Notes: generated by a model from the sequence alone, not told the origin. A stretch of 16,310 nucleotides of DNA from Bacillota bacterium (GCA_023443285.1 JAEZVB010000130.1:1-16310); one strand, 5' to 3'. Positions 7,436-16,310 are shown, counted from the first letter of the stretch. Translations and numbers: made by a program.

Positions 7436-9367
7436 GTGAGATTAGAAGACATGAACATATATCGCAAGACCTTTCCGACAAAACAGCAGGTCATGGATAA
7501 AACTCCTGATCCAGCTGTCAGAGATATGCTCAAACATTTAAACAAAGCCGGTATCCCGACAGCATTTGACCGCTTTGATGCGCAAAAACCGCATTGCTCC
7601 TTTGGCTTAGCAGGCACCTGTTGCCGGATTTGCAATATGGGACCTTGTAAGATAACCGAAAAGAGCCCACGCGGCGTCTGCGGTGCCGATGCTCATGTTA
7701 TTGTAGCCCGCAATATCCTGCGCTGGGTTGCCGCCGGGGTAGCCGCACATGGTGCACGCGGCCGGGAAGTATTGCTGACTCTCAAAAAGGCAGCTAGTGG
7801 GGAGTTGAATTTACCGCTGCTGGGACAGGAAAAAATTGTGGCTGCCGCCAAATCCTTCGGCATTTTTACAGAAGAAAAAACAGTGGCAGAACTGGCTGAA
7901 CAACTAGCAGATTTGCTGCTGGAAGATATGTCACGTACCATACCGGGAAAGCATAAAACCATTGCTGCCATGGCGCCGCCTGAACGCATAGAAACCTGGT
8001 CCAAGCTTGATATTCTGCCGATTAGTTCGTATCATGAGGTGTTTGAGGCTTTGCACCGTACCGGCACAGGCACTGATGGTGACTGGGAAAATATCATGAA
8101 ACAACTGCTGCGGTGCGGGTTGACTTTTTCCTGGAACAGTGTTGCCGGACCCTCAATAGCTGCTGATTGTCTGTATGGACCGCCTAAGCGCAGTCATATT
8201 GAGACTAATTTTGCTTCCATAAAAGAAGAGTATGTTAATATTGCTTTGCATGGCCATTCACCGGTGTTGCCGTCAGCCTTGGTGCAGGCCGGCCGCGATC
8301 CTGAACTGATCGAACTGGCGAAAGTCCAGGGAGCAGCAGGTATCCGCCTATATGGCATTTGCTGTTCGGGGTTATCGTCATTGTATCGTTATGGCGAAGT
8401 TCATCCTTTAAGCAATGCATTAGGGGCTGAGCTGGTTATGGGAACAGGTGCACTGGATGCCTGGGTGGCTGACTTACAGGACATTTATCCAGGCATCATG
8501 GAAGTAGCAAGCTGCTTCCACACCAAGGTCATTACTACCAGTGACTCCTGCCGTCTGCCCGGTGCGACCCATATCGCTATTAATCATCAACATTCCAATA
8601 TCGATGAAGTGTTTAATCAAACAAAAGAAATTATCAAAATTGCCATTGCCAATTACTCGCGGCGGCAGCAACAAAATGTATATATACCTAAAGTTGGCTT
8701 AGAAGCCGAAGTAGGTTTTTCGGTCGAAAACATTACCCAAACCTTTGGCAGTTTAGATGAACTGGCAGCACTTTTAAAGAGTGGAAAAATAAAAGGGATT
8801 GTGAATCTGGTAGGCTGCAATAATCCCAAAGTGGTTTATGAAAAATCCATTGTTGAAGTTGCAGATACTTTGCTGGCAAACGATGTCCTTGTTCTCACCA
8901 ATGGCTGCGCCTCATTCCCGCTCTTGAAGCTGGGCTATTGCACGCAAAAAGCGCTTGCCAAAGCCGGCCCCGGTCTTAACGAAGTCTTAAGCGCAAAACA
9001 ACTGCCGCCTGTATGGCATATGGGCGAATGCCTGGATAACGCCAGGGCTTCCGGTTTGTTTAGGGGACTTGCTGATAAATGCGGGCAGCCGCTGAAACAT
9101 ATGCCGTTCGCTTTTTCCAGTCCGGAATGGTCTAATGAAAAAGGCGTGGGGGCAGCTCTGAGCTTTCGCCTGATGGGGCTTAACTCCTATCACTGCATTC
9201 AGGCTCCGGTACAAGGTTCAGACAAAGTAGCCAATTTTTTTGCAAAAGATACCCAGGAACTGCTGGGCTCGGTTATGGTTGTAGTGAATGATCCCAAGTC
9301 ATTGGGTCAAAGGATTGTAGAAGATTTAAACGCCAGACGTCAAAAACTGAGCTGGGATCACAAATAG
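7436..9367 (+). CDS. cooS: Anaerobic nickel carbon monoxide dehydrogenase, catalytic subunit (CooS family)
   Basis: The 643-residue protein has the family's usual length and starts at GTG 7436. Ni-CODH interconverts CO and CO2, passing electrons to ferredoxin-like carriers in the cytoplasm. D-cluster cysteines are C54 and C62; B-cluster cysteines are C63, C66, C71 and C82. The C-cluster ligands are all present: H274 in HGHSP, C310 in GICCSG, C360, C461 in GCNN, C491 in NGCAS and C532 in HMGEC. The catalytic lysine corresponds to K569 in SPEWSNEK. Relative to Carboxydothermus CODH-II, first-shell H93 is kept (H105), but the relay positions H96, H99 and H102 are R108, E111 and L114 in a gap-free stretch. 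It heads an operon with an ABC importer and larE. No cooF, cooC, hydrogenase or acetyl-CoA synthase gene is adjacent, so it is probably neither the acetogenesis CODH nor a hydrogenase-linked one. Confidence 0.96.
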   Translation: MRLEDMNIYRKTFPTKQQVMDKTPDPAVRDMLKHLNKAGIPTAFDRFDAQKPHCSFGLAGTCCRICNMGPCKITEKSPRGVCGADAHVIVARNILRWVAAGVAAHGARGREVLLTLKKAASGELNLPLLGQEKIVAAAKSFGIFTEEKTVAELAEQLADLLLEDMSRTIPGKHKTIAAMAPPERIETWSKLDILPISSYHEVFEALHRTGTGTDGDWENIMKQLLRCGLTFSWNSVAGPSIAADCLYGPPKRSHIETNFASIKEEYVNIALHGHSPVLPSALVQAGRDPELIELAKVQGAAGIRLYGICCSGLSSLYRYGEVHPLSNALGAELVMGTGALDAWVADLQDIYPGIMEVASCFHTKVITTSDSCRLPGATHIAINHQHSNIDEVFNQTKEIIKIAIANYSRRQQQNVYIPKVGLEAEVGFSVENITQTFGSLDELAALLKSGKIKGIVNLVGCNNPKVVYEKSIVEVADTLLANDVLVLTNGCASFPLLKLGYCTQKALAKAGPGLNEVLSAKQLPPVWHMGECLDNARASGLFRGLADKCGQPLKHMPFAFSSPEWSNEKGVGAALSFRLMGLNSYHCIQAPVQGSDKVANFFAKDTQELLGSVMVVVNDPKSLGQRIVEDLNARRQKLSWDHK

Positions 9368-9383
9368 AAAAAGGGGGAGCAGC

Positions 9384-10388
9384 ATGAACAGGAGAGAATT
9401 TATCAAAAACAGTGTAATCATGACCTTTGGTATTGCCGGCGGCTTGACGTTGGTAGGCTGCGGCAATACTAAACAATCAGGGGCAGCCTCCTCACAGTCC
9501 AAAAATAAACCAACCTTAAAAATAGGCTATCTACCCCTTACCGACCATCTTACGATGATTGCCCACGGACAAACAGAATATCATCAGTTTATTCTGGAGC
9601 CTGTCAAGTTTTCCGGCTGGGCCGAACTGGCCGAAGCCCTGAAAGCCGGCTCAGTTCAAGGTGCATTTACGCTGACACCGATTGGCATGAGCTTAAAACA
9701 AAAGGGTGTACCCATCAAAGCCGTGTTCTTAGGGCATCGTAACGGTTCAGTTCTTACCGCGAAAAATATAGCTGACTTTAATAAGATGGAAGACTTAAAA
9801 GGAAAAACCATTGCTATTCCTAACCGGCTTTCCACACACAATGTTCTTATTCACAAATTACTGACTGAAAAAGGTGTTAATCCTGATTCTGATGTAAAAC
9901 TTTTGGATATGGCGCCACCGGAAATGGTAAATGCGCTGTCAACCGGTAGGATAGACGCCTTTATCGTGGCAGAACCTTTTGGCGGCCAAGCAGAACTGCA
10001 GAAGGTTGGCAAAGTGTTAGTGCTCAGTAAGGATATTTGGCCGGATCATATTTGCTGCGTACTCAACCTCCACGAAGAGGTCATCCAAAAGCAGCCGGAA
10101 GCAGTAGAAGAACTGGTGGGAAGTCTGGCTAAGGCCGCAAACTTTATTGAGAAAAATCCGCAGGAAGCTGCGAAACTGTCGCTAAAATATCTGGGTCAAA
10201 AACCAGAAGTAATTGAGCATGTGTTGACTAATCCGAAAGGGCGGATCACATTTGCCAACCTTGTGCCTGAACTTAAGGACTTTAGCGCAACCCAAGACTA
10301 TGTAGTGCAATTTGGTATCACCAAAGATAAAATTGATCTAGTCCAATATATTGATGACCGGTTTGCGAAAAAGGCATTTGGAGTGTGA
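9384..10388 (+). CDS. ABC transporter substrate-binding lipoprotein, NrtA/SsuA/TauA (NMT1-like) type
   Basis: The 334-residue protein starts at ATG 9384, 16 bases after cooS, behind AAAGGGGGAGC. The N-terminus has a twin-arginine motif (NRREFIK, R3-R4), a hydrophobic stretch and a lipobox LVGC, with C26 as the predicted lipidated residue. It should therefore be Tat-exported and membrane-anchored. The mature part follows the nitrate/sulfonate/bicarbonate binding-protein pattern: KIGYLPLTDH, WAELAEALKAG, LKGKTIAIPNRLSTHN, VKLLDMAPPEMVNALSTGRIDAF and an EPFGG segment. These features are nearest to the NrtA/CmpA-like branch, whose members bind nitrate or bicarbonate, but related proteins bind alkanesulfonates, taurine or thiamine precursors. 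The substrate cannot be read from sequence. Linkage to CODH makes a small anion, a C1 compound or a cofactor precursor the natural suspects. Confidence 0.92.
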   Translation: MNRREFIKNSVIMTFGIAGGLTLVGCGNTKQSGAASSQSKNKPTLKIGYLPLTDHLTMIAHGQTEYHQFILEPVKFSGWAELAEALKAGSVQGAFTLTPIGMSLKQKGVPIKAVFLGHRNGSVLTAKNIADFNKMEDLKGKTIAIPNRLSTHNVLIHKLLTEKGVNPDSDVKLLDMAPPEMVNALSTGRIDAFIVAEPFGGQAELQKVGKVLVLSKDIWPDHICCVLNLHEEVIQKQPEAVEELVGSLAKAANFIEKNPQEAAKLSLKYLGQKPEVIEHVLTNPKGRITFANLVPELKDFSATQDYVVQFGITKDKIDLVQYIDDRFAKKAFGV

Positions 10389-10395
10389 TGCGCCA

Positions 10396-11157
10396 ATGCT
10401 AAAAAAAACGCTAAACAAAACGTTGATGCTACCCTGGTTGGCTATTGCCGGCTTTCTGGTGATTTGGCAGACGGCTGCAGCTTTTTATACACCGGAACAG
10501 CTGCCTGCGCCTCTAAAGATAGTGGAGGCATTAAGCGAACTGGCTGCTGTCGGCTTACTCTGGGAACATATTGGGGTTAGCCTGATCCGGTTTGCTATCT
10601 CTTATATTTTGGCACTTATTACTGCTGTCCCACTGGGTTTATTCCTGGGATGGCACACCTATTCGCGGCAGGCACTGGGATCGATTGTTCAGATATTGCG
10701 GCCGATTTCACCAATTGCCTGGTTTCCTCTGGCTGTGCTATGGTTTGGGGTTGGCGATGCGCCGGCCATATTCATTATCTTCTTGTCGGCGTTTTTCCCA
10801 ATGCTGCTATCAACCATCAGTGCTGTCCGCAAAATAGATCCGATATATTTAAAGGTTGCGAAAAACTTTGGTGTCAGCCGGGGTATGCTGTTTACCAAGA
10901 TTGTAATACCGGCTGCTTTTCCTTATATTATGATCGGTCTTAATATTGCCATCGGTACAGCCTGGATTCACCTGGTGGCCGGTGAAATGCTGGGATCTCA
11001 GTCCGGTCTTGGTTATTTAATTGTTGATTCCCGGAACTTTTTGCGTACTGACTGGATTATCAGTGGTATGCTGGTGGTTGGTCTGTTAGGTCTGGTTATT
11101 AATGAAATAATTGGCTGGGCTGAAAAAACAATTAACCGCAAATGGGGCATAGGGTAA
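10396..11157 (+). CDS. ABC transporter permease, SsuC/TauC/NrtB type
   Basis: The 253-residue protein starts at ATG 10396, chosen because earlier in-frame codons (ATG 10351, TTG 10378) lie inside the preceding gene; GGAG 12 bases upstream is a weak ribosome site, so translation is probably coupled. It has about six membrane helices. The loop that contacts the ATPase, the EAA-like motif, is recognisable around KVAKNFGVSRGMLFTKIVIP. It forms the channel for the substrate delivered by the lipoprotein encoded just before it, and is expected to work as a homodimer with the following ATPase. The ending GWAEKTINRKWGIG is typical of the SsuC group. Nothing appears truncated. Confidence 0.93.
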   Translation: MLKKTLNKTLMLPWLAIAGFLVIWQTAAAFYTPEQLPAPLKIVEALSELAAVGLLWEHIGVSLIRFAISYILALITAVPLGLFLGWHTYSRQALGSIVQILRPISPIAWFPLAVLWFGVGDAPAIFIIFLSAFFPMLLSTISAVRKIDPIYLKVAKNFGVSRGMLFTKIVIPAAFPYIMIGLNIAIGTAWIHLVAGEMLGSQSGLGYLIVDSRNFLRTDWIISGMLVVGLLGLVINEIIGWAEKTINRKWGIG

Positions 11158-11170
11158 AGGGAGGATTACT

Positions 11171-11947
11171 GTGGCAAAAATCGAAATTAGCAATATGGCA
11201 AAAAGTTTCCCGGACGTACAGGGAAATGAGCTGGATGTACTTGTCGATGTTAACCTCCAAATAGAAGCAGGGGGATTTTTGTGTTTGCTGGGGCCGAGCG
11301 GCTGTGGCAAAACAACCCTGATGAACCTGATGGCCGGGTTTGAGCAACCGACAAAGGGAAGTCTGACTATTGACGGTCTGCCCGTTAGCCAACCCAATCC
11401 TAAGCATATTACCATATTTCAGGATTATGGCTTGTTTCCCTGGCGTAATGTGTTAGGCAATGTGGTATTTGGTCTGGAGGCTAAAGGAATAAAAGGCAAG
11501 ACAGCCCAGGCAAAAGCCGAAGAATATCTGGAACTGGTGGGGCTCACGAACTTTGCCAAAAGTTTTCCCAACCAGCTTTCCGGCGGAATGAAGCAGCGAG
11601 TGGCCATTGCCAGGGCACTGGCGGTAGAACCTGATATTCTGTTTATGGATGAACCCTTTGCCGCTTTGGACGCTTTTACCCGCTACCGCTTGCAGGATGA
11701 AGTGCTGCGAATTTGGCAGGCAAAGAAACCGACTATTATCTTTGTTACTCACGATATCGATGAAGCCGTGTATCTTGCACAGCGGGTGGTTATCATGTCG
11801 CCGAATCCGGGACGTATAACGCGAACTATTGATATTCAGCTGCCAAGACCCTGCGACCGTGGGGATGCAGGGCTTAGCACTTACCGTCAGAAAGTCTTTC
11901 GGGAATTTGAATTAGTTCATGAAGCCAGCACCGATTATGCGATTTAG
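11171..11947 (+). CDS. ABC transporter ATPase, SsuB/TauB/NrtD type
   Basis: The 258-residue protein starts at GTG 11171 with AAGGGAGGA about 6 bases before it and a 13-base gap from the permease. All nucleotide-binding motifs are intact: Walker A GPSGCGKT (41-48), Q-loop Q84, signature LSGGMKQR (136-143), Walker B ILFMDEP (156-162) and H-loop H194. The FPWRNVLGNV stretch after the Q-loop is characteristic of nitrate/sulfonate/taurine importers. It energises import by the two preceding gene products. There is no extra C-terminal regulatory or binding domain like that fused to NrtC. Confidence 0.95.
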   Translation: MAKIEISNMAKSFPDVQGNELDVLVDVNLQIEAGGFLCLLGPSGCGKTTLMNLMAGFEQPTKGSLTIDGLPVSQPNPKHITIFQDYGLFPWRNVLGNVVFGLEAKGIKGKTAQAKAEEYLELVGLTNFAKSFPNQLSGGMKQRVAIARALAVEPDILFMDEPFAALDAFTRYRLQDEVLRIWQAKKPTIIFVTHDIDEAVYLAQRVVIMSPNPGRITRTIDIQLPRPCDRGDAGLSTYRQKVFREFELVHEASTDYAI

Positions 11948-11965
11948 TTATAATAGGAGGAACTC

Positions 11966-12790
11966 ATGGTGGAGATCAATGAAAAAGTAGATAAACTTAT
12001 GCAATTGCTGCGAGAGATGGGTAGTGTAGTCGTTGGTTTTTCTGGTGGCGTTGACAGCAGCTTTCTAGCAGCGGCGGCGCAGCGAGCCTTGGGAGATAAG
12101 GCTGTAGCGGTCACCGCTTATTCGGAAACACTGCCTGATTCGGAGCGGCAGGAGGCTATTGACGTTGCTAAGCAAATTGGCATCCGGCATGTGTTGCTGC
12201 ACATCAGTGAGCTTGAAAGTGAAGAATTTGTAGCTAACACGGCAGACCGCTGCTATTTCTGTAAAAAAGAACGGTTTGGTTCCCTAAAAAAATGGGCGGA
12301 TGAACAAAAAATAGCCTGGGTATTGGAAGGCTCGAATGCCGATGATGCCTCAGACTATCGTCCGGGTATGAAGGCGGTTGATGAGCTAAGTGGTGTTCGC
12401 AGCCCGCTGCTGGAAGCCGGGATTACCAAGGAAGAAATCCGGCAGTTGTCAAAAGAATGGGGCGTTCCCACCTGGAATAAACTCAGCGCCGCCTGTTTGT
12501 CCTCACGAGTGGCATACGGCTTGCCGATTACGGCAGATCGTTTAAAGCAGATTGAACTGGCAGAGGTCTGTATCAAACAGTTCTGCACCAGTCAGGTCAG
12601 GGTTAGGCATCATGACGATTTGGCTCGGATTGAGGTATCGCCAGAGGATATTCCAGTGTTGGCAGCACCTGATAAAGCGGCGGTTATTAACAGTGAACTT
12701 CGGAAGCTTGGGTTTACCTATGTGACTCTAGATTTGGCGGGTTACAAGATGGGCAGTATGAATGCGGCGTTAAACCTGGCTAGCAAATAA
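11966..12790 (+). CDS. larE: LarE-type ATP-dependent sulfur transferase
   Basis: The 274-residue protein starts at ATG 11966, 5 bases after TAGGAGG. The PP-loop SGGVDSS (26-32) binds ATP. C177 in AACLSSRVAYG aligns with C176 of Lactobacillus plantarum LarE, the cysteine whose sulfur is sacrificed during synthesis of the nickel-pincer nucleotide of lactate racemase. The RCYFCKK motif (C96, C99) and the EGSNADDASDYRPG stretch are also family hallmarks. Further cysteines (in AEVCIKQFC) are present. LarE normally acts with LarB and LarC, and neither is here; they may lie elsewhere, or this copy may serve another sulfur-transfer job. It is the last gene of the cooS operon, 18 bases after the ATPase gene, and a strong terminator follows directly. 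Confidence 0.92.
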   Translation: MVEINEKVDKLMQLLREMGSVVVGFSGGVDSSFLAAAAQRALGDKAVAVTAYSETLPDSERQEAIDVAKQIGIRHVLLHISELESEEFVANTADRCYFCKKERFGSLKKWADEQKIAWVLEGSNADDASDYRPGMKAVDELSGVRSPLLEAGITKEEIRQLSKEWGVPTWNKLSAACLSSRVAYGLPITADRLKQIELAEVCIKQFCTSQVRVRHHDDLARIEVSPEDIPVLAAPDKAAVINSELRKLGFTYVTLDLAGYKMGSMNAALNLASK

Positions 12791-12792
12791 AT

Positions 12793-12831
12793 AAACAAGT
12801 CCGTACCACGAAATGGTGCGGACTTGTTTTT
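12793..12831. terminator. Bidirectional intrinsic terminator between larE and dnaJ
   Basis: A 16-bp stem (12793-12808 with 12814-12829, one G-T wobble) closes a CGAAA loop. On the + strand it ends in TTTTT; on the - strand it is followed by TTTATTTATTTG-like sequence. It sits between two convergent genes and serves both the cooS operon and dnaK-dnaJ. Confidence 0.92.
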
Positions 12832-12843
12832 GTTATAAAGCAA

Positions 12844-13863
12844 CTAAGCGATTTTAGATTCCTGTTCTTCTTGGCCGGTATTAATTTTATATAGCTGCTG
12901 GTAGAGGTCTTTGGCTGCTTGGGACAGGTTTTGCGGGATGTCGATTGAAATTCTAAGATATAGATCGCCCAAGCCTTGTTTTTTAGGCAGCCCTTTGTTT
13001 TTTAGGCGTAACCTCTGACCGGAGTGCGTGCCGGGTTGAATCTTTAGCTGTACTGTGCCATGCGGTGTAGGTACTTTAACACTGTCACCCAGCACGGCTT
13101 GCTCAGGATAAATGGTAAGCTGAGTCTCCAGGTCACTGCCATTTACTTGCCAGGTGCTGCTGTCAGCCACCTTGAGGTGGAGCAGCAGGTTGCCGGCTGG
13201 GCCATTGCCGTAGCCTTTGCCGCCTAAGCCTTTAAGGCGCAGAGATGCGCCAGGATAGAGGCCGGCAGGCACTTTTACCTTAACGGTTTTAGTATCCTCA
13301 ATAACGCCTGCGCCCCGGCAGGTAGGACAGATACCCTGCTGGCTGAAGCGCTGGCCTTGGCAGGTCGGGCACACTTGTGGTGCTGACAGATAAATATCTT
13401 TTTCCACACCGTGGATGAGTTCTTCCACAGTTAAGCTGATCTCGGCGTCAATGTCTTCGGCGCTGATATTGGTTCTGGCTGATCGACCGCCGGTATATTG
13501 GCTGTGAGAGAAGTCTTGACCAAAGATATTGGCAAAGAAATCGCTGAAGGCAGAGCTGCCGCCGCCAAAGTCGCTGGCTGTGTGGTACGTATAGGCATGG
13601 TTAGCATTCTGATCAAACGGAACTTCGTCGCCTGCCTTCCAATTCATACCCAGTTTGTCATACTTGGCGCGTTTGTCAGGATCGCCCAGTACTTCATAAG
13701 CTTCATTAATCAGTTTGAACTTTTCTTCGGCCTTGCTCTTGGCATCACCCTGATGAAGATCGGGGTGATGCTGGCGGGCCAGTTTACGGTACGCCTGTTT
13801 TATTTCCTTTTCGGATGCTGTTTTGGACACTCCGAGGGTTTCATAGTAATCAATATATTTCAT
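12844..13863 (-). CDS. dnaJ: DnaJ/CbpA-type Hsp40 co-chaperone with a reduced zinc finger
   Basis: The 339-residue protein is read from ATG 13863 (MKYIDYYETLG). The frame extends to ATG 13881, but those codons are the ribosome site GGAGGGGGTGA. The J domain (about 4-70) has HPD at 33-35, which stimulates DnaK's ATPase. A Gly/Phe-rich stretch with FSDFFANIFGQ follows (about 99-118), then the C-terminal client-binding domain. Where classical DnaJ has four CxxCxG motifs, this one has only two (C165/C168 and C179/C182), enough for one zinc site. It is therefore between DnaJ and zinc-free CbpA. It lies 28 bases after dnaK on the same strand, so it is the dedicated partner of that DnaK. The classical DnaJ is presumably elsewhere. 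Confidence 0.93.
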   Translation of the reverse strand: MKYIDYYETLGVSKTASEKEIKQAYRKLARQHHPDLHQGDAKSKAEEKFKLINEAYEVLGDPDKRAKYDKLGMNWKAGDEVPFDQNANHAYTYHTASDFGGGSSAFSDFFANIFGQDFSHSQYTGGRSARTNISAEDIDAEISLTVEELIHGVEKDIYLSAPQVCPTCQGQRFSQQGICPTCRGAGVIEDTKTVKVKVPAGLYPGASLRLKGLGGKGYGNGPAGNLLLHLKVADSSTWQVNGSDLETQLTIYPEQAVLGDSVKVPTPHGTVQLKIQPGTHSGQRLRLKNKGLPKKQGLGDLYLRISIDIPQNLSQAAKDLYQQLYKINTGQEEQESKIA

Positions 13864-13872
13864 GAGCATCAC

Positions 13873-13879
13873 CCCCTCC
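13873..13879 (-). promoter_or_regulatory. Ribosome binding site fixing the dnaJ start
   Basis: GGAGGGG on the - strand, continuing into GTGA, overlaps possible earlier starts at 13881 and 13869 and places the start at 13863, about 9 bases beyond its core. Confidence 0.7.
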
Positions 13880-13891
13880 ATTTAAATAATA

Positions 13892-15766
<1,875 letters not shown>

Positions 15767-15851
15767 AATTTGCGCCTCCTCTTTATTTATATTTAGTAAT
15801 CAAATTACTGGGAGTATTTGTTTGCTTACATCTTTATATTAGCAGAAAACG

Positions 15852-15881
15852 ATTATTAATTAAAAAGTCGATAAAGGTCAA
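15852..15881 (-). promoter_or_regulatory. Probable dnaK promoter
   Basis: On the - strand, TTGACC (15881-15876) is followed 18 bases later by AATAAT (15857-15852). Transcription would start near 15845, leaving a leader of about 80 bases. A second possible -10, TAATAT preceded by TGC (15841-15836), has no good -35. Confidence 0.6.
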
Positions 15882-15882
15882 A
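15866..15882 (+). promoter_or_regulatory. CtsR-like heat-shock operator overlapping the dnaK promoter
   Basis: AGTCGATAAAGGTCAAA matches the CtsR heptad repeat RGTCAAANANRGTCAAA at 13 of its 15 constrained positions. It covers the -35 box and half of the spacer of the dnaK promoter, the usual place for CtsR repression. CtsR controls clp genes and, in some Gram-positive bacteria, dnaK. No CIRCE element (TTAGCACTC-N9-GAGTGCTAA) is visible. Binding is inferred from sequence only. Confidence 0.6.
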
Positions 15883-15912
15883 TAAGGCAAGAATGCAGCA
15901 GTTTAGGCATTA

Positions 15913-15939
15913 GTGAGAAGAAATGTTCTGTTTTCTCAC
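15913..15939. promoter_or_regulatory. 9-N9-9 inverted repeat upstream of the dnaK promoter
   Basis: GTGAGAAGA (15913-15921) and TTTTCTCAC (15931-15939) pair over 9 bp with one G-T wobble around a 9-base centre. The geometry equals that of CIRCE, but the arm sequence differs. It lies about 30 bases upstream of the -35 box. No T-run follows on either strand, so it is not a terminator. It could be an operator or chance. Confidence 0.35.
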
Positions 15940-15956
15940 GCTGGCTTATTATTTCT

Positions 15957-15990
15957 GACTTTTTGACTTTTAAACCTTTTGTGACTTTTA
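15957..15990. repeat. GACTTTT direct repeats
   Basis: GACTTTT occurs at 15957, 15965 and 15983, with AACCTTTT at 15973 in the same 8-base phase. On the - strand these are AAAAGTC units resembling CtsR half-sites, but their 8-base spacing differs from the 10 bases of a CtsR box. Their significance is uncertain. Confidence 0.35.
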
Positions 15991-16310
15991 ATTCGAATGT
16001 GTAAGACCTTGCTAACGCGGTCCTTGGGATTTGCGCACATCAGATATTCAATAGTCAAATCCATGAACGCTAGTGTAATAGCGGGGTCTCCCTTTTGTCA
16101 TCGCCACAAAATCAGATGCAACGCGCGCTGTAGCATCACCATAAACGAAAACAATGTCGTATAATTAAAGTGTGGCATAAGGTCGATACTTTTTGAGCTA
16201 AGAACTCGACCACAAAATTGATATGACTTCCTGCTTGAACCACATATTGTCCAGCTCATTCGGGCGAAAGGACGTGTAGTAAAATAATAACTTACAGGAA
16301 GTCGCGCCAT
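15991..16310. other. Gene-poor stretch with broken open frames, possible gene remnant
   Basis: No convincing gene is visible. On the - strand a frame runs from ATG at the window edge (16310) to about 16098, coding 70 residues I do not recognise. Another - frame is open from 16164 to 16051 (including VYGDATARVASDFVAMTKGR), with in-frame stops before it. Neither has a visible ribosome site inside the window. This may be the decayed end of a gene that continues past the right edge, or plain intergenic DNA. No terminator, tRNA or transposon end was identified. Confidence 0.4.

Noticed and set aside
7436..9367. Hybrid cluster protein (Hcp) instead of CooS
   Set aside because: Hcp shares the fold, but the N-terminal D/B-cluster cysteine pattern, HGHSP, GCNN and HMGEC motifs and the length fit Ni-CODH.
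11966..12790. Asparagine synthase, NAD synthetase or tRNA thiolase as the identity of the PP-loop protein
   Set aside because: The AACLSSR cysteine motif and RCYFCKK pattern match LarE; no glutaminase domain or RNA-binding domain is present.
15795..15809. Small hairpin AGTAAT-CAA-ATTACT in the dnaK leader as a thermosensor
   Set aside because: It does not include the ribosome site or start codon, is AT-only in most of its pairs and could easily be chance.
16225..16303. 9-bp perfect inverted repeat GACTTCCTG / CAGGAAGTC, 61 bases apart, as a possible mobile element end
   Set aside because: A repeat of this length and distance is expected a few times by chance in a window this size, and no transposase or target duplication accompanies it.

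Overview
The window looks like a chromosomal piece of a strictly anaerobic, acetogen-like Firmicute, most plausibly a diderm Negativicute of the Sporomusa/Pelosinus type. This is inferred from strong Gram-positive ribosome binding sites, a nickel CO dehydrogenase, a CtsR-like heat-shock operator, and a DnaK that carries the N-terminal insertion usual in diderm bacteria. No rRNA, tRNA, CRISPR array or intact mobile element was seen.

Region A (1-7189, + strand) is a run of five genes of unknown function. It opens with the 3' part of a large modular protein that begins, inside the window, with two tandem pentapeptide arrays. Four smaller proteins follow. One is soluble with a C-terminal zinc ribbon, one is a zinc-ribbon membrane protein with a beta-rich outer domain, one is a four-helix membrane protein without a ribbon, and one is a two-helix membrane protein with zinc ribbons at both ends. 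Short gaps and the shared ribbon module suggest one functional unit whose task I cannot name.

Region B (7190-12831, + strand) is a five-gene operon: cooS, then a Tat-type lipoprotein NrtA/SsuA-like binding protein, its permease, its ATPase, and larE. One promoter (TTGACA, 17-base spacer, extended -10) precedes it, and a terminator hairpin lies in the leader between promoter and cooS, suggesting attenuation. A strong bidirectional terminator ends it. The CooS keeps every metal-cluster ligand but lacks most of the histidine proton-relay ladder known from the Carboxydothermus enzyme. No CODH partner genes (cooF, cooC, acs, hydrogenase) lie here; an importer and a sulfur transferase of nickel-pincer cofactor synthesis lie there instead.

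Region C (12844-15882, - strand) is a dnaK-dnaJ pair without hrcA or grpE. The DnaJ has half the usual zinc finger. The dnaK promoter overlaps a CtsR-like operator, and no CIRCE element was seen.

Region D (15883-16310) holds inverted and direct repeats upstream of the dnaK promoter and then broken open frames with no recognisable gene.

The best candidates for something undescribed are the cooS-ABC-larE operon with its attenuator-like leader, and the zinc-ribbon operon downstream of the repeat protein.
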